64,000 bases of DNA from Euclidia mi (GCA_944739405.2 OX123182.2:15015326-15079325); one strand, 5' to 3'; shown: positions 1 through 12,173, numbered from the stretch's first letter. Program-made: numbers and translations. The notes: generated by a model from the sequence alone, not told the origin.

Positions 1-327
1 TGTTTTGTTTATATGAAGTTTAAGGTCGCCACAACAAACCCAGACCAAATTCTGCCATTGTTCTTTGAGTTTTCGTACTTGAACTGGCCTTTTTAAACTG
101 TTATGATGAGTTTTGCTTGCTTGCCAGTTAAGTTGTATTTAAGTTAACTGTGATGATTGTGAGAAAAGTTGAATGTGTTCTGCAAAAGGGGTCTGACAGA
201 CTTTGAATATAACCGTATAACTTTATACATTGCTTTTGCCACATACGACTAGTATGACTGTGTTCTGGCCATATATTGAAAATTTCTTTGAATTAATGAT
301 GGTTGACGTATATTATTTGACTATAAG
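1..327. other. AT-rich flank upstream of BEL-A, right end (unit 1)
   Basis: Non-coding sequence between the end of the previous unit and the BEL-A 5' LTR. It ends in ATAAG, the 5-bp target duplication that also follows the BEL-A 3' LTR at 31537-31541. It is the right-hand part of the flank described at 5845-6656. I see no gene in it. Confidence 0.8.
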
Positions 328-595
328 TGTTAAGCGTGTAACAAAACGTTCTATGCAAAAAGTTCGTATGAGGCTCGATAGATGGCGTTGTAAATTTGTG
401 CTTAACAGTCGCAAGCGTTTGTTTCACATCGGGCTATATAAGGTCCGTGAGATTTAATTTTTTTTTGTCGATATATAGTACCATATTAGAACGGGCGTCA
501 GTGGTTTTATTGAATAATCCCCTAGTCGTCGAAACAGTGCAGTGGTGTGGTGCATATTTCGTCCGCTTTACAAGTACCATAAGGGTGCGTGTCCA
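328..595 (+). repeat. BEL-A 5' LTR, unit 1
   Basis: This 268-bp LTR begins TGTTAAGCG and ends GTGTCCA, so it has TG...CA ends. It matches the 3' LTR at 31285-31536, which follows a purine-rich tract. A TATA-like box (CTATATAAGG, 434-443) is the likely core promoter. It is preceded by ATAAG, the element's target duplication. Immediately downstream at 597 lies TGG, the expected start of a tRNA primer-binding site. Confidence 0.88.
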
Positions 596-1516
596 TTGGT
601 CCTACTGAGACCGGATTTTTGAGAACAACGGTCCAACGACTGTCGCCCGTATTCGCAGCGGATTGTTGCGGCAAGGTACGAGGCTCGTTGCATCGACAGC
701 GCTGGAAGCAGGCCGCTTGAAGCGGTGAAGTGCATTGAGGACAGAAGCGACATCTGACGGGTGCCGCCGTCAACTTCGGGTTCCTGTACCGATTTCGTCG
801 TGGACATCGTGTGACGTCACCAGGAGATTGTCTTTCACCTCAACAGATGGCAGCACTGGATGGATAATTTGTGTCGTGAGTGTTGAAGTGCAACTGTGAG
901 TACATTTTTATTGACTTATTAGTTCGAGATCATCTCATCCATTGCTTACCAGCTATTTTGAACTTTATTGCCTAGTACATTTAAACTTAGAAGTTTTTAC
1001 CTTATATTATGGACTTAGAAAATTTCAAGTGTAGTTTGTAACTTTGTAGAAATAAAATTGCATGAATAGAGTTTAACTTAGAAGTTTTATAAAAAACGGG
1101 GGAACGGGGAACCTATGCCCGACCTCGTGCGATAGTAAAAGTGTTTATAAACACTTGTAAAATTTTTCAATATTTTTGAACACTTAGCAATATTTTGTTT
1201 GTATTTTAGATAGACTTAGATTTAGTTGTAGAAATTGAGATCACTTTGTTTGCTTATTGTAGTGTTTTTATGTTGCGATTTATTTTGTTTTACCAATAGT
1301 GTAATAATTTTAAATATTGGGCCTGCTTTAAGTTGTAGTTGTTTTTTGTTGATTGTTTTATTTTTAGTGTAAGTACATATGTGTTGAATTAGTGCATTTG
1401 TCGTTAGTAGCTTAAAGCTTTGCGTATTTATAAGATCATATTATTTCATTGGTTTACTGGTGAAATCAAAATCATATAATATACAAAAATAATTTAGTTA
1501 AATAAAAATAAACATA
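596..1516 (+). other. BEL-A untranslated leader, unit 1
   Basis: About 920 bases lie between the 5' LTR and the gag start. It opens with TGGTCCTACTGAGACCGGAT (597-616), a candidate primer-binding site that resembles the same position in BEL-B. The rest is AT-rich with no long reading frame. The same leader is at 6925-7845, 13254-14174 and 23819-24753. Confidence 0.7.
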
Positions 1517-2077
1517 ATGGAAGGCTTAATTAACTTATTAAAAAACTTACAAGGTACGATACAAAAAGGATTAAATAATTATAAAAAGAGTCCTAAGGAT
1601 AGAATTACATTAGAGTACATAGAAACTAGAACAGAACTTTTAGAACAAGATTGGAACAAATTTAAGGACATTAATTCTAAAATACATGAAAAATATGATA
1701 CAGAACAAGTAAGTGAGATAATAATGGATATTTATGACACTACTGAAGACAATTACATTACATATAAATCATTACTGAAAACAATGTTAAACAAACTTTC
1801 AGTCAAACAATCAACACAGGATAAGGCTAATGACAATTCACCTAAAAAAACATCAAGTGCCTTTGTTAAATTGCCGAAAATTACTATTCCTACCTTTTCA
1901 GGCCAGTATAGTGAGTGGGTCACCTTTAAAGATTTATTTATTGGATTAGTTCATAAAACGATGCTTTAGATGATTGTCAAAGGCTCCATTATCTTAAAAA
2001 CCATCTTACTGGAGAGGCTGAACAATTGATCAGGCATACTCCAATAAGTGAGGCTCATTATGCACAATGTTGGGCTG
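1517..2077 (+). pseudogene. gag: BEL-A gag N-terminal fragment, unit 1
   Basis: The frame starts at ATG 1517 and gives 150 residues before a stop at 1967-1969. It is the N-terminal part of a BEL/Pao gag: a basic, coiled-coil-like start and a DUF1759-type stretch with the family hallmark PTFSGQYSEW. A single-base frameshift just before the stop puts the rest of the domain (LTGEAEQLIRHTP region, to 2077) in another frame. All four copies share this frameshift, so it predates the duplication. At 2077/2078 gag stops matching copy 4: this is the array breakpoint. It cannot make a working capsid protein. Confidence 0.88.
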
Positions 2078-2237
2078 GGTTGATTTTAGGGCAATTGAGT
2101 GCACCTGTTTTTATTTTAGTTTTGCAATTAAAGACTTTAAAACAAGAAATTAGAGAATACTTTAAATTCTCATTAATTTGTGACGGCTTAGACTGTTCAT
2201 GTTTTTGAAAAAGAATATTATATTACTTTACTAGCTG
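2078..2237. other. Spacer between array breakpoint and RTE, unit 1
   Basis: AT-rich sequence right of the gag breakpoint. It would be the left flank of the duplicated segment. I see no gene in it. Copies are at 8407-8566 and 14736-14895. Confidence 0.6.
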
Positions 2238-2400
2238 TCCGCGGTTTCAACCAATTTTTTTTTCGGTATCTCGGCAACAGCGCCACCTGCCAAGTCCAAT
2301 TATAGGCTATGAGTAGCTCTACGAAGTTCTCTATCTTCCATTAAATTCGGTTCAGCTATTTCAGAGATTTAGTATATAAAATATATTATCAATAAAAAAT
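2238..2400 (+). repeat. Short dispersed repeat (CTAGCTGTCCGCGG type), unit 1
   Basis: The start (ACTAGCTGTCCGCGG) and the end (TTCGGTTCAGCTATTTCAGA) match the layout of a very common lepidopteran short repeat that starts with a 'CCCGCGG' head and ends with 'GTTCAG..GTTTCAGAGATTA'. Relatives lie at 50151-50668. Identical copies are at 8567-8729 and 14896-15058. The class is unclear; it may be a non-autonomous or LINE-derived element. Confidence 0.55.
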
Positions 2401-2450
2401 GAATAAAAAATAAATAAAAAAATGAATGAAAAAATGCTCGTGGGAACGCT

Positions 2451-5431
2451 ATGAGAACTGAAAATAATATTTCTCCAGATGGCGGCAAGGCGTTTCGCAA
2501 CCCATCACGTCTCGTTTCCCGCGAGGGCGAAAAGCGGCCTACGGAAAGCCGGTTTGCAACATTAAATGTTGGAGGAGGAATGGATAGTAAATTGAATGAA
2601 GTATGCCAGATGATGGATGATAGAAGATTGATGTTCTATGTGTGAATGAGACAAAAAGGAAAGGTTGTGGCCCCACCAAGCATGACAGCTACACGGCTTA
2701 TTGGTCTGGGGTATACAGTACCACCAGAGCCTGCAAGGGAGTTGGTTTAATACTGTCTGCGCGAATGAATGAGTGCGTTAAGGAATATGAATGTGTAAAT
2801 GCTAGACTATTGTGGATGAGAATGAAAGTAGGACTTACTAGTCTCTTTATTGTAGGGGTTTACGCCACGGTCAATATAGTAGCGGGTATGTCACAGCAAG
2901 AACAAGACGAAAGGCAGGAATTTTGGGAGAACTTAAGAGCGATTTTGAGGAAATGTAAGGAGAACGAAAGATTGATCTTGTTAGGTGATTTCAATGGATG
3001 GGTGGGAGTAAAACGAGATGGATTTGAAAGGGTTTTAGGTGGATTTGGTGATGAGAGTGTGAATGAAAATGGAAAAGTTTTGCTTGAGGTTTGTTTAGTG
3101 TGGAACCTTTGTGTGACAAACATCATGTTTGATCACAAAAGGATACACATGTATACGCGTGAGGCTAAGAATGTTAGAAGACGTATGATTGATTTTGTAA
3201 TTGTAGATGGACGTTTGAGAAATAATGTGTTAGATACAAGGGTGTATCGAGGGATCGGCATCCACACAGACCACTTCTTGGTGATGAGCCGGATAAGTGG
3301 ACTCTTTAAAGGATGGCGACACCGAGAACATAATAAAAATAGGGTCCTAGAAAGAATAAAAGTAGAAAATCTGCAAGAAAAAGATGTGAAAGATGAGTAT
3401 AAGCGAAGATTGATAGAAAGATTTGAGAGGTTCGATGGCATAAATGATATGGAAGAATTATGGCAATCTTTTAAAGAAGAGCTAGTATGTGTAGCGTCTG
3501 AAGTATGTGGTGTGATTAAGAGAAGGAAAATATGAAAGGTTAAGAATACATGGTGAGACAAGGATGTACAATCAGCAGTGTCAGAGAAGAAGAAAGCTTG
3601 GTTAGATTGGTTGGCTGCAAGAGCAAATGAAAGAATGGAAAATGCAACGAGTGATGACATAGATGAAGCAAGAAAGGAGTTTGTTAGGTCAAAAAGAATT
3701 GTGAAAGAAATTGTTAAAAGGAAAAAAGAGGAAAAGAAAGATGAGTTTGATAGCAGACTATCTGAAGATTTCCGGAGAAACATAAAGTTTTTCTGGAAAT
3801 CCGTTCGTGCAGTTCGAGGAAGAACTCAATCCTCAGAATACACGTCAATCAGAGACAAGAATGGAAAGATACTGAATGGTGAATCATGCGTGCTGAAGAG
3901 ATGGAAGGAGTATTTTGAAGGTCTATTTGAAAGAACGGCGATAGAGACATCGATCGACGAAATGAATGGTAATGGGCATCGTAGTTGGTCAGCTGCAGCG
4001 CTTATTTAACTTGTGCTGGAACACCGGCCGAGTACCTGATGACTGGACCACAGCGGTGGTTGTGCCTCTTTATAAGGGAAAAGGCTCGCAACAAGACTGC
4101 AAGAACTATAGAGGCATTAGCCTTCTCAGCATTGTTGGCAAATTGTATGCGAAGGTACTGATTGAAAGAGTTATGGAAGTAACCGACAAGAAAATATGGG
4201 ATGTACAAGCAGGATTCCGAAAGGGTATGGGGTGCACGGATCAAGTCTTTTCCTTGCGGTGCATAGCCGAAAAATTCTTGGCCAAAGGTCAAAAGGTCTA
4301 TCGCGCATTCGTGGATCTGGAAAAGGCTTACGATAAAGTGGTGAGGAATGAAATGTGGTCGGTACTGTCGATGTATGGGGTGAACAGCAGCCTCATACGA
4401 GCTCTGAAATCCCTTTATGAAGATTCTAGAGCTTGTGTGAGGATAAATGGGTCGTACACGGATTGGTTTACCATCGAGACAGGTGTTAGACAGGGATGTG
4501 TAGCGTCGCCGTGGCTGTTCAACCTCTTCATGGACAGTTGTTTGCAAGATTTGAAAAATAGTGACTGTGGATTAAGGATGAATGAGTTACTTGTCAAATG
4601 CCTCCTTTATGCTGATGATCAGGTTATACTTGCGTCTTCAGCGGATGAGTTGCAGGAGATGGTAACAATCATGCAAGGTGCGTTAGAGAGGAAAGGAATG
4701 AAAGTAAAACGAAAGTTATGGTTTTTGAAAAGGATGAATGCGTTACGGCTTGTAATGTTATGATCGATGGACAACGAGTGGAGCAAGTGAATGAGTTTGT
4801 ATATTTAGGTACGCTGTTTACAAGAGATGGTAAGAATGTAGAAGATATGGAAAGAAGAGTTAATGCAGGTAATAGAGTGAATGGAGCTCTGAAGGCGTTT
4901 ATGAATAGCCAAAACGTGTCCAAAAAGGAACGTTTGGCTGTCCATAGATGGGTGTTAGTACCTAGTCTTATGTATGGTAGTGATAGTTGGGTATGGCAGA
5001 AGAGTCATGAAAGTAGAATAAACGCTGTAGAAATGAGAGCACTGCGAAGTATGTGTGGTGTTTCTTTGACTGACAGAGTAAAGAATTGTGTGATAAGAGA
5101 GTGTTGTGGGGTAAAAGAAGATGTAGTGACAAGCATCGAGAAAGGTATGCTAAGATGGTTTGGACACGTGGAGAGGATGGATGACGAAAGTCTGACCAAG
5201 CAGATATATAAGGCAAGTGTGGAAGGGACAGAACGAAAGGGAAGACCTAGGCGGACGTTCTCAGACCAGATTGGAGACATCCTAAAAACAGGACAGGTTA
5301 GAAGCACCCTGAACAGAAGGGCATGCATGAGGAATCTGATGGGAGTGAATGAAGCAAGAGAGATAATATGTCAAGATCGTTGCAAATGGCGCTCCGTAGT
5401 CTCTGCCTACCCCTCCGGGAAACAGGCGTGA
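2451..5431 (+). pseudogene. RTE-type LINE ORF (endonuclease-RT), dead, unit 1
   Basis: The apurinic-type endonuclease starts near 2553 (RFATLNVGG) and includes LLGDFNGWVG near 2976-3005 and HTDHFLV near 3266-3286. The reverse transcriptase follows: CKNYRGISLL near 4100, FVDLEKAYDKV near 4307, and the catalytic YADD at 4608-4619. The C-terminus has the RTE-like LRWFGHVERM and GRPRRTF motifs and stops at 5429-5431. Breaks: a frameshift near 2625, in-frame TGA at 3533-3535 and 3554-3556, an apparent internal deletion near 3975-4000 that removes the start of the RT fingers, and a frameshift near 4715. It cannot encode an active protein. It is followed by an ATGT microsatellite, typical of RTE 3' ends. 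Confidence 0.88.
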
Positions 5432-5470
5432 GTCTATGTATGTATGTATGTATGTATGTATCAATAAAAA
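5432..5470 (+). repeat. RTE 3' tail: (ATGT)n microsatellite, unit 1
   Basis: Seven or so ATGT repeats directly follow the RTE stop codon and end in an A-rich stretch. The RTE 3' end, including the last codons of its ORF (CTGCCTACCCCTCCGGGAAA), is shared with SINE tails near 40236, 40640 and 41255. Copies in the array are at 11761-11799 and, lost, in unit 3. Confidence 0.8.
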
Positions 5471-5643
5471 AATATGTTATCTTGTCATAAATGACTTGAG
5501 TATAATTAAGTGAAAATATGCATATAATTAAAAACTATATTTTATAACTTATCCGAAGTTAGTATGAACTAAATTATGGTGCGCTTAGTAGTTCAAATTG
5601 CAACTAAGTTAAAGGACAATGGCAGATATATCCATACATCAAA

Positions 5644-5844
5644 ATGTCTGAAATTAAATTGAAGCGAACAGTATTAAAAAATATATCAAAAAATTTGGCG
5701 TTAGTAACAGAGTCTATAAATGATTCTATTTTCACTCAGGAAAGGTGGAAAAAGAAGATATCGGTGTTTGAAGTTTTAGTTAAGAATGAACAATGTAGTT
5801 ACAAGGAAAGTTATAGTATGAAAGTTAAACAATGTGAAAGGTAG
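5644..5844 (+). CDS. 66-codon ORF of unknown function, unit 1
   Basis: A small ATG-started frame rich in Lys, Glu and Ser (MSEIKLKRTVLKN...). An out-of-frame short ATG frame lies just upstream (5619). The frame stops inside AAAGGTAGGT, which fits an insect splice donor, so it could be the first exon of a spliced gene. Its short charged helical look also recalls the N-terminus of LTR-retrotransposon gag proteins. I do not recognise it. It recurs unchanged at 11973 and 22537, but all copies are recent duplicates, so conservation is not evidence of function. Confidence 0.35.
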   Translation: MSEIKLKRTVLKNISKNLALVTESINDSIFTQERWKKKISVFEVLVKNEQCSYKESYSMKVKQCER

Positions 5845-6656
5845 GTACGTTTGAATTATCAAATGACATATGTCAGATTGACATCAAAACGCGGAAGTGT
5901 TTTGTAACATCTAACTGTCACAGCCAAAGACAAAAGCAGAGCTGCACATTTTAAATCGATTTCATGTGAAATCGATACAACTTTAAAACGATGCTGTGAC
6001 GTTTTTATTTGATTTAAACGTTGTTTTGCTTCAAAAATATTAGCTTATTGATATAATGTTGATTATATCAATAAGCTATATAATGTTGATTATTAAATAA
6101 CTGCATTTTAAACTAAACCAACTCTATAAAGGTCGATCGTATCGATTACTTATTTAATAATCGATACGGATATAGCACTCACGTCTATTCCTGTCACACC
6201 ATTGTCTATGGCAACAATCAAATAAAAAAGTATTCGTAATCAATTGGAATGCTCTTTATCATCATAAAATACTCTAGCTTTAACGAGACAAAGTGAAAAT
6301 ATTAAAAATCGTAGAAAAAAAAAACAATTTGTTTTGTTTATATGAAGTTTAAGGTCGCCACAACAAACCCAGACCAAATTCTGCCATTGTTATTTGAGTT
6401 TTCGTACTTGAACTGGCCTTTTTAAACTGTTATGATGAGTTTTGCTTGCTTGCCAGTTAAGTTGTATTTAAGTTAACTGTGATGATTGTGAGAAAAGTTG
6501 AATGTGTTCTGCAAAAGGGGTCTGACAGACTTTGAATATAACCGTATAACTTTATACATTGCTTTTGCCACATACGACTAGTATGACTGTGTTCTGGCCA
6601 TATATTGAAAATTTCTTTGAATTAATGATGGTTGACGTAAATTATTTGACTATAAG
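5845..6656. other. AT-rich flank with three hairpins (units 1/2)
   Basis: Non-coding DNA into which BEL-A inserted. Three perfect inverted repeats lie within about 210 bases: 10-bp arms at 5955-5964/5967-5976, 15-bp arms at 6042-6056/6063-6077, and 10-bp arms at 6139-6148/6158-6167. An A-run precedes 6330. It ends at ATAAG before the next LTR. I see no gene in it. Confidence 0.75.
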
Positions 6657-6924
6657 TGTTAAGCGTGTAACAAAACGTTCTATGCAAAAAGTTCGTATGA
6701 GGCTCGATAGATGGCGTTGTAAATTTGTGCTTAAAAGTCGCAAGCGTTTGTTTCACATCGGGCTATATAAGGTCCGTGAGATTTAATTTTTTTTTGTCGA
6801 TATATAGTACCATATTAGAACGGGCGTCAGTGGTTTTATTGAATAATCCCCTAGTCGTCGAAACAGTGCAGTGGTGTGGTGCATATTTCGTCCGCTTTAC
6901 AAGTACCATAAGGGTGCGTGTCCA
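6657..6924 (+). repeat. BEL-A 5' LTR, unit 2
   Basis: Copy of the 328-595 LTR. It has A at 6735, as in copy 4 and the 3' LTR, where units 1 and 3 have C. Confidence 0.88.
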
Positions 6925-7845
6925 TTGGTCCTACTGAGACCGGATTTTTGAGAACAACGGTCCAACGACTGTCGCCCGTACTCGCAGCGGATTGTTGCGG
7001 CAAGGTACGAGGCTCGTTGCATCGACAGCGCTGGAAGCAGGCCGCTTGAAGCGGTGAAGTGCATTGAGGACAGAAGCGACATCTGACGGGTGCCGCCGTC
7101 AACTTCGGGTTCCTGTACCGATTTCGTCGTGGACATCGTGTGACGTCACCAGGAGATTGTCTTTCACCTCAACAGATGGCAGCACTGGATGGATAATTTG
7201 TGTCGTGAGTGTTGAAGTGCAACTGTGAGTACATTTTTATTGACTTATTAGTTCGAGATCATCTCATCCATTGCTTACCAGCTATTTTGAACTTTATTGC
7301 CTAGTACATTTAAACTTAGAAGTTTTTACCTTATATTATGGACTTAGAAAATTTCAAGTGTAGTTTGTAACTTTGTAGAAATAAAATTGCATGAATAGAG
7401 TTTAACTTAGAAGTTTTATAAAAAACGGGGGAACGGGGAACCTATGCCCGACCTCGTGCGATAGTAAAAGTGTTTATAAACACTTGTAAAATTTTTCAAT
7501 ATTTTTGAACACTTAGCAATATTTTGTTTGTATTTTAGATAGACTTAGATTTAGTTGTAGAAATTGAGATCACTTTGTTTGCTTATTGTAGTGTTTTTAT
7601 GTTGCGATTTATTTTGTTTTACCAATAGTGTAATAATTTTAAATATTGGGCCTGCTTTAAGTTGTAGTTGTTTTTTGTTGATTGTTTTATTTTTAGTGTA
7701 AGTACATATGTGTTGAATTAGTGCATTTGTCGTTAGTAGCTTAAAGCTTTGCGTATTTATAAGATCATATTATTTCATTGGTTTACTGGTGAAATCAAAA
7801 TCATATAATATACAAAAATAATTTAGTTAAATAAAAATAAACATA
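6925..7845 (+). other. BEL-A untranslated leader, unit 2
   Basis: Copy of 596-1516. No gene seen. Confidence 0.7.
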
Positions 7846-8406
7846 ATGGAAGGCTTAATTAACTTATTAAAAAACTTACAAGGTACGATACAAAAAGGAT
7901 TAAATAATTATAAAAAGAGTCCTAAGGATAGAATTACATTAGAGTACATAGAAACTAGAACAGAACTTTTAGAACAAGATTGGAACAAATTTAAGGACAT
8001 TAATTCTAAAATACATGAAAAATATGATACAGAACAAGTAAGTGAGATAATAATGGATATTTATGACACTACTGAAGACAATTACATTACATATAAATCA
8101 TTACTGAAAACAATGTTAAACAAACTTTCAGTCAAACAATCAACACAGGATAAGGCTAATGACAATTCACCTAAAAAAACATCAAGTGCCTTTGTTAAAT
8201 TGCCGAAAATTACTATTCCTACCTTTTCAGGCCAGTATAGTGAGTGGGTCACCTTTAAAGATTTATTTATTGGATTAGTTCATAAAACGATGCTTTAGAT
8301 GATTGTCAAAGGCTCCATTATCTTAAAAACCATCTTACTGGAGAGGCTGAACAATTGATCAGGCATACTCCAATAAGTGAGGCTCATTATGCACAATGTT
8401 GGGCTG
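7846..8406 (+). pseudogene. gag: BEL-A gag N-terminal fragment, unit 2
   Basis: Same 150-codon frame from ATG 7846, same frameshift before the stop at 8296-8298, same loss of similarity to copy 4 after 8406. See unit 1. Confidence 0.88.
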
Positions 8407-8566
8407 GGTTGATTTTAGGGCAATTGAGTGCACCTGTTTTTATTTTAGTTTTGCAATTAAAGACTTTAAAACAAGAAATTAGAGAATACTTTAAATTCTC
8501 ATTAATTTGTGACGGCTTAGACTGTTCATGTTTTTGAAAAAGAATATTATATTACTTTACTAGCTG

Positions 8567-8729
8567 TCCGCGGTTTCAACCAATTTTTTTTTCGGTATCT
8601 CGGCAACAGCGCCACCTGCCAAGTCCAATTATAGGCTATGAGTAGCTCTACGAAGTTCTCTATCTTCCATTAAATTCGGTTCAGCTATTTCAGAGATTTA
8701 GTATATAAAATATATTATCAATAAAAAAT
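8567..8729 (+). repeat. Short dispersed repeat (CTAGCTGTCCGCGG type), unit 2
   Basis: Copy of 2238-2400. Confidence 0.55.
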
Positions 8730-8779
8730 GAATAAAAAATAAATAAAAAAATGAATGAAAAAATGCTCGTGGGAACGCT

Positions 8780-11760
8780 ATGAGAACTGAAAATAATATT
8801 TCTCCAGATGGCGGCGAGGCGTTTCGCAACCCATCACGTCTCGTTTCCCGCGAGGGCGAAAAGCGGCCTACGGAAAGCCGGTTTGCAACATTAAATGTTG
8901 GAGGAGGAATGGATAGTAAATTGAATGAAGTATGCCAGATGATGGATGATAGAAGATTGATGTTCTATGTGTGAATGAGACAAAAAGGAAAGGTTGTGGC
9001 CCCACCAAGCATGACAGCTACACGGCTTATTGGTCTGGGGTATACAGTACCACCAGAGCCTGCAAGGGAGTTGGTTTAATACTGTCTGCGCGAATGAATG
9101 AGTGCGTTAAGGAATATGAATGTGTAAATGCTAGACTATTGTGGATGAGAATGAAAGTAGGACTTACTAGTCTCTTTATTGTAGGGGTTTACGCCACGGT
9201 CAATATAGTAGCGGGTATGTCACAGCAAGAACAAGACGAAAGGCAGGAATTTTGGGAGAACTTAAGAGCGATTTTGAGGAAATGTAAGGAGAACGAAAGA
9301 TTGATCTTGTTAGGTGATTTCAATGGATGGGTGGGAGTAAAACGAGATGGATTTGAAAGGGTTTTAGGTGGATTTGGTGATGAGAGTGTGAATGAAAATG
9401 GAAAAGTTTTGCTTGAGGTTTGTTTAGTGTGGAACCTTTGTGTGACAAACATCATGTTTGATCACAAAAGGATACACATGTATACGCGTGAGGCTAAGAA
9501 TGTTAGAAGACGTATGATTGATTTTGTAATTGTAGATGGACGTTTGAGAAAGAATGTGTTAGATACAAGGGTGTATCGAGGGATCGGCATCCACACAGAC
9601 CACTTCTTGGTGATGAGCCGGATAAGTGGACTCTTTAAAGGATGGCGACACCGAGAACATAATAAAAATAGGGTCCTAGAAAGAATAAAAGTAGAAAATC
9701 TGCAAGAAAAAGATGTGAAAGATGAGTATAAGCGAAGATTGATAGAAAGATTTGAGAGGTTCGATGGCATAAATGATATGGAAGAATTATGGCAATCTTT
9801 TAAAGAAGAGCTAGTATGTGTAGCGTCTGAAGTATGTGGTGTGATTAAGAGAAGGAAAATATGAAAGGTTAAGAATACATGGTGAGACAAGGATGTACAA
9901 TCAGCAGTGTCAGAGAAGAAGAAAGCTTGGTTAGATTGGTTGGCTGCAAGAGCAAATGAAAGAATGGAAAATGCAACGAGTGATGACATAGATGAAGCAA
10001 GAAAGGAGTTTGTTAGGTCAAAAAGAATTGTGAAAGAAATTGTTAAAAGGAAAAAAGAGGAAAAGAAAGATGAGTTTGATAGCAGACTATCTGAAGATTT
10101 CCGGAGAAACATAAAGTTTTTCTGGAAATCCGTTCGTGCAGTTCGAGGAAGAACTCAATCCTCAGAATACACGTCAATCAGAGACAAGAATGGAAAGATA
10201 CTGAATGGTGAATCATGCGTGCTGAAGAGATGGAAGGAGTATTTTGAAGGTCTATTTGAAAGAACGGCGATAGAGACATCGATCGACGAAATGAATGGTA
10301 ATGGGCATCGTAGTTGGTCAGCTGCAGCGCTTATTTAACTTGTGCTGGAACACCGGCCGAGTACCTGATGACTGGACCACAGCGGTGGTTGTGCCTCTTT
10401 ATAAGGGAAAAGGCTCGCAACAAGACTGCAAGAACTATAGAGGCATTAGCCTTCTCAGCATTGTTGGCAAATTGTATGCGAAGGTACTGATTGAAAGAGT
10501 TATGGAAGTAACCGACAAGAAAATATGGGATGTACAAGCAGGATTCCGAAAGGGTATGGGGTGCACGGATCAAGTCTTTTCCTTGCGGTGCATAGCCGAA
10601 AAATTCTTGGCCAAAGGTCAAAAGGTCTATCGCGCATTCGTGGATCTGGAAAAGGCTTACGATAAAGTGGTGAGGAATGAAATGTGGTCGGTACTGTCGA
10701 TGTATGGGGTGAACAGCAGCCTCATACGAGCTCTGAAATCCCTTTATGAAGATTCTAGAGCTTGTGTGAGGATAAATGGGTCGTACACGGATTGGTTTAC
10801 CATCGAGACAGGTGTTAGACAGGGATGTGTAGCGTCGCCGTGGCTGTTCAACCTCTTCATGGACAGTTGTTTGCAAGATTTGAAAAATAGTGACTGTGGA
10901 TTAAGGATGAATGAGTTACTTGTCAAATGCCTCCTTTATGCTGATGATCAGGTTATACTTGCGTCTTCAGCGGATGAGTTGCAGGAGATGGTAACAATCA
11001 TGCAAGGTGCGTTACAGAGGAAAGGAATGAAAGTAAAACGAAAGTTATGGTTTTTGAAAAGGATGAATGCGTTACGGCTTGTAATGTTATGATCGATGGA
11101 CAACGAGTGGAGCAAGTGAATGAGTTTGTATATTTAGGTACGCTGTTTACAAGAGATGGTAAGAATGTAGAAGATATGGAAAGAAGAGTTAATGCAGGTA
11201 ATAGAGTGAATGGAGCTCTGAAGGCGTTTATGAATAGCCAAAACGTGTCCAAAAAGGAACGTTTGGCTGTCCATAGATGGGTGTTAGTACCTAGTCTTAT
11301 GTATGGTAGTGATAGTTGGGTATGGCAGAAGAGTCATGAAAGTAGAATAAACGCTGTAGAAATGAGAGCACTGCGAAGTATGTGTGGTGTTTCTTTGACT
11401 GACAGAGTAAAGAATTGTGTGATAAGAGAGTGTTGTGGGGTAAAAGAAGATGTAGTGACAAGCATCGAGAAAGGTATGCTAAGATGGTTTGGACACGTGG
11501 AGAGGATGGATGACGAAAGTCTGACCAAGCAGATATATAAGGCAAGTGTGGAAGGGACAGAACGAAAGGGAAGACCTAGGCGGACGTTCTCAGACCAGAT
11601 TGGAGACATCCTAAAAACAGGACAGGTTAGAAGCACCCTGAACAGAAGGGCATGCATGAGGAATCTGATGGGAGTGAATGAAGCAAGAGAGATAATATGT
11701 CAAGATCGTTGCAAATGGCGCTCCGTAGTCTCTGCCTACCCCTCCGGGAAACAGGCGTGA
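8780..11760 (+). pseudogene. RTE-type LINE ORF, dead, unit 2
   Basis: Duplicate of the unit 1 RTE with the same frameshifts, paired TGA stops and RT deletion; YADD is at 10937-10948. It differs by single bases (for example AAGAAT for AAATAAT near 9553, giving Lys for Asn, and CAG for GAG near 11016). The shared lesions show that the RTE was already dead before the array formed. Confidence 0.88.
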
Positions 11761-11799
11761 GTCTATGTATGTATGTATGTATGTATGTATCAATAAAAA
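11761..11799 (+). repeat. RTE 3' tail: (ATGT)n microsatellite, unit 2
   Basis: Copy of 5432-5470. Confidence 0.8.
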
Positions 11800-11972
11800 A
11801 ATATGTTATCTTGTCATAAATGACTTGAGTATAATTAAGTGAAAATATGCATATAATTAAAAACTATATTTTATAACTTATCCGAAGTTAGTATGAACTA
11901 AATTATGGTGCGCTTAGTAGTTCAAATTGCAACTAAGTTAAAGGACAATGGCAGATATATCCATACATCAAA

Positions 11973-12173
11973 ATGTCTGAAATTAAATTGAAGCGAACAG
12001 TATTAAAAAATATATCAAAAAATTTGGCGTTAGTAACAGAGTCTATAAATGATTCTATTTTCACTCAGGAAAGGTGGAAAAAGAAGATATCGGTGTTTGA
12101 AGTTTTAGTTAAGAATGAACAATGTAGTTACAAGGAAAGTTATAGTATGAAAGTTAAACAATGTGAAAGGTAG
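11973..12173 (+). CDS. 66-codon ORF of unknown function, unit 2
   Basis: Identical in translation to the 5644-5844 frame, with the same splice-donor-like end. Function unknown. Confidence 0.35.
   Translation: MSEIKLKRTVLKNISKNLALVTESINDSIFTQERWKKKISVFEVLVKNEQCSYKESYSMKVKQCER

Noticed and set aside
230..608. Small frames in the BEL-A LTR and leader (also 522-807 on the minus strand)
   Set aside because: They overlap the LTR promoter and leader, start from non-ATG codons or have no domain, and recur only because of the duplication.
3133..3783. Long minus-strand frames opposite the RTE (also 4002-4547 and their copies)
   Set aside because: Ser/Phe/Leu-rich shadows of the RTE plus-strand frame, repeated only because the unit is duplicated.
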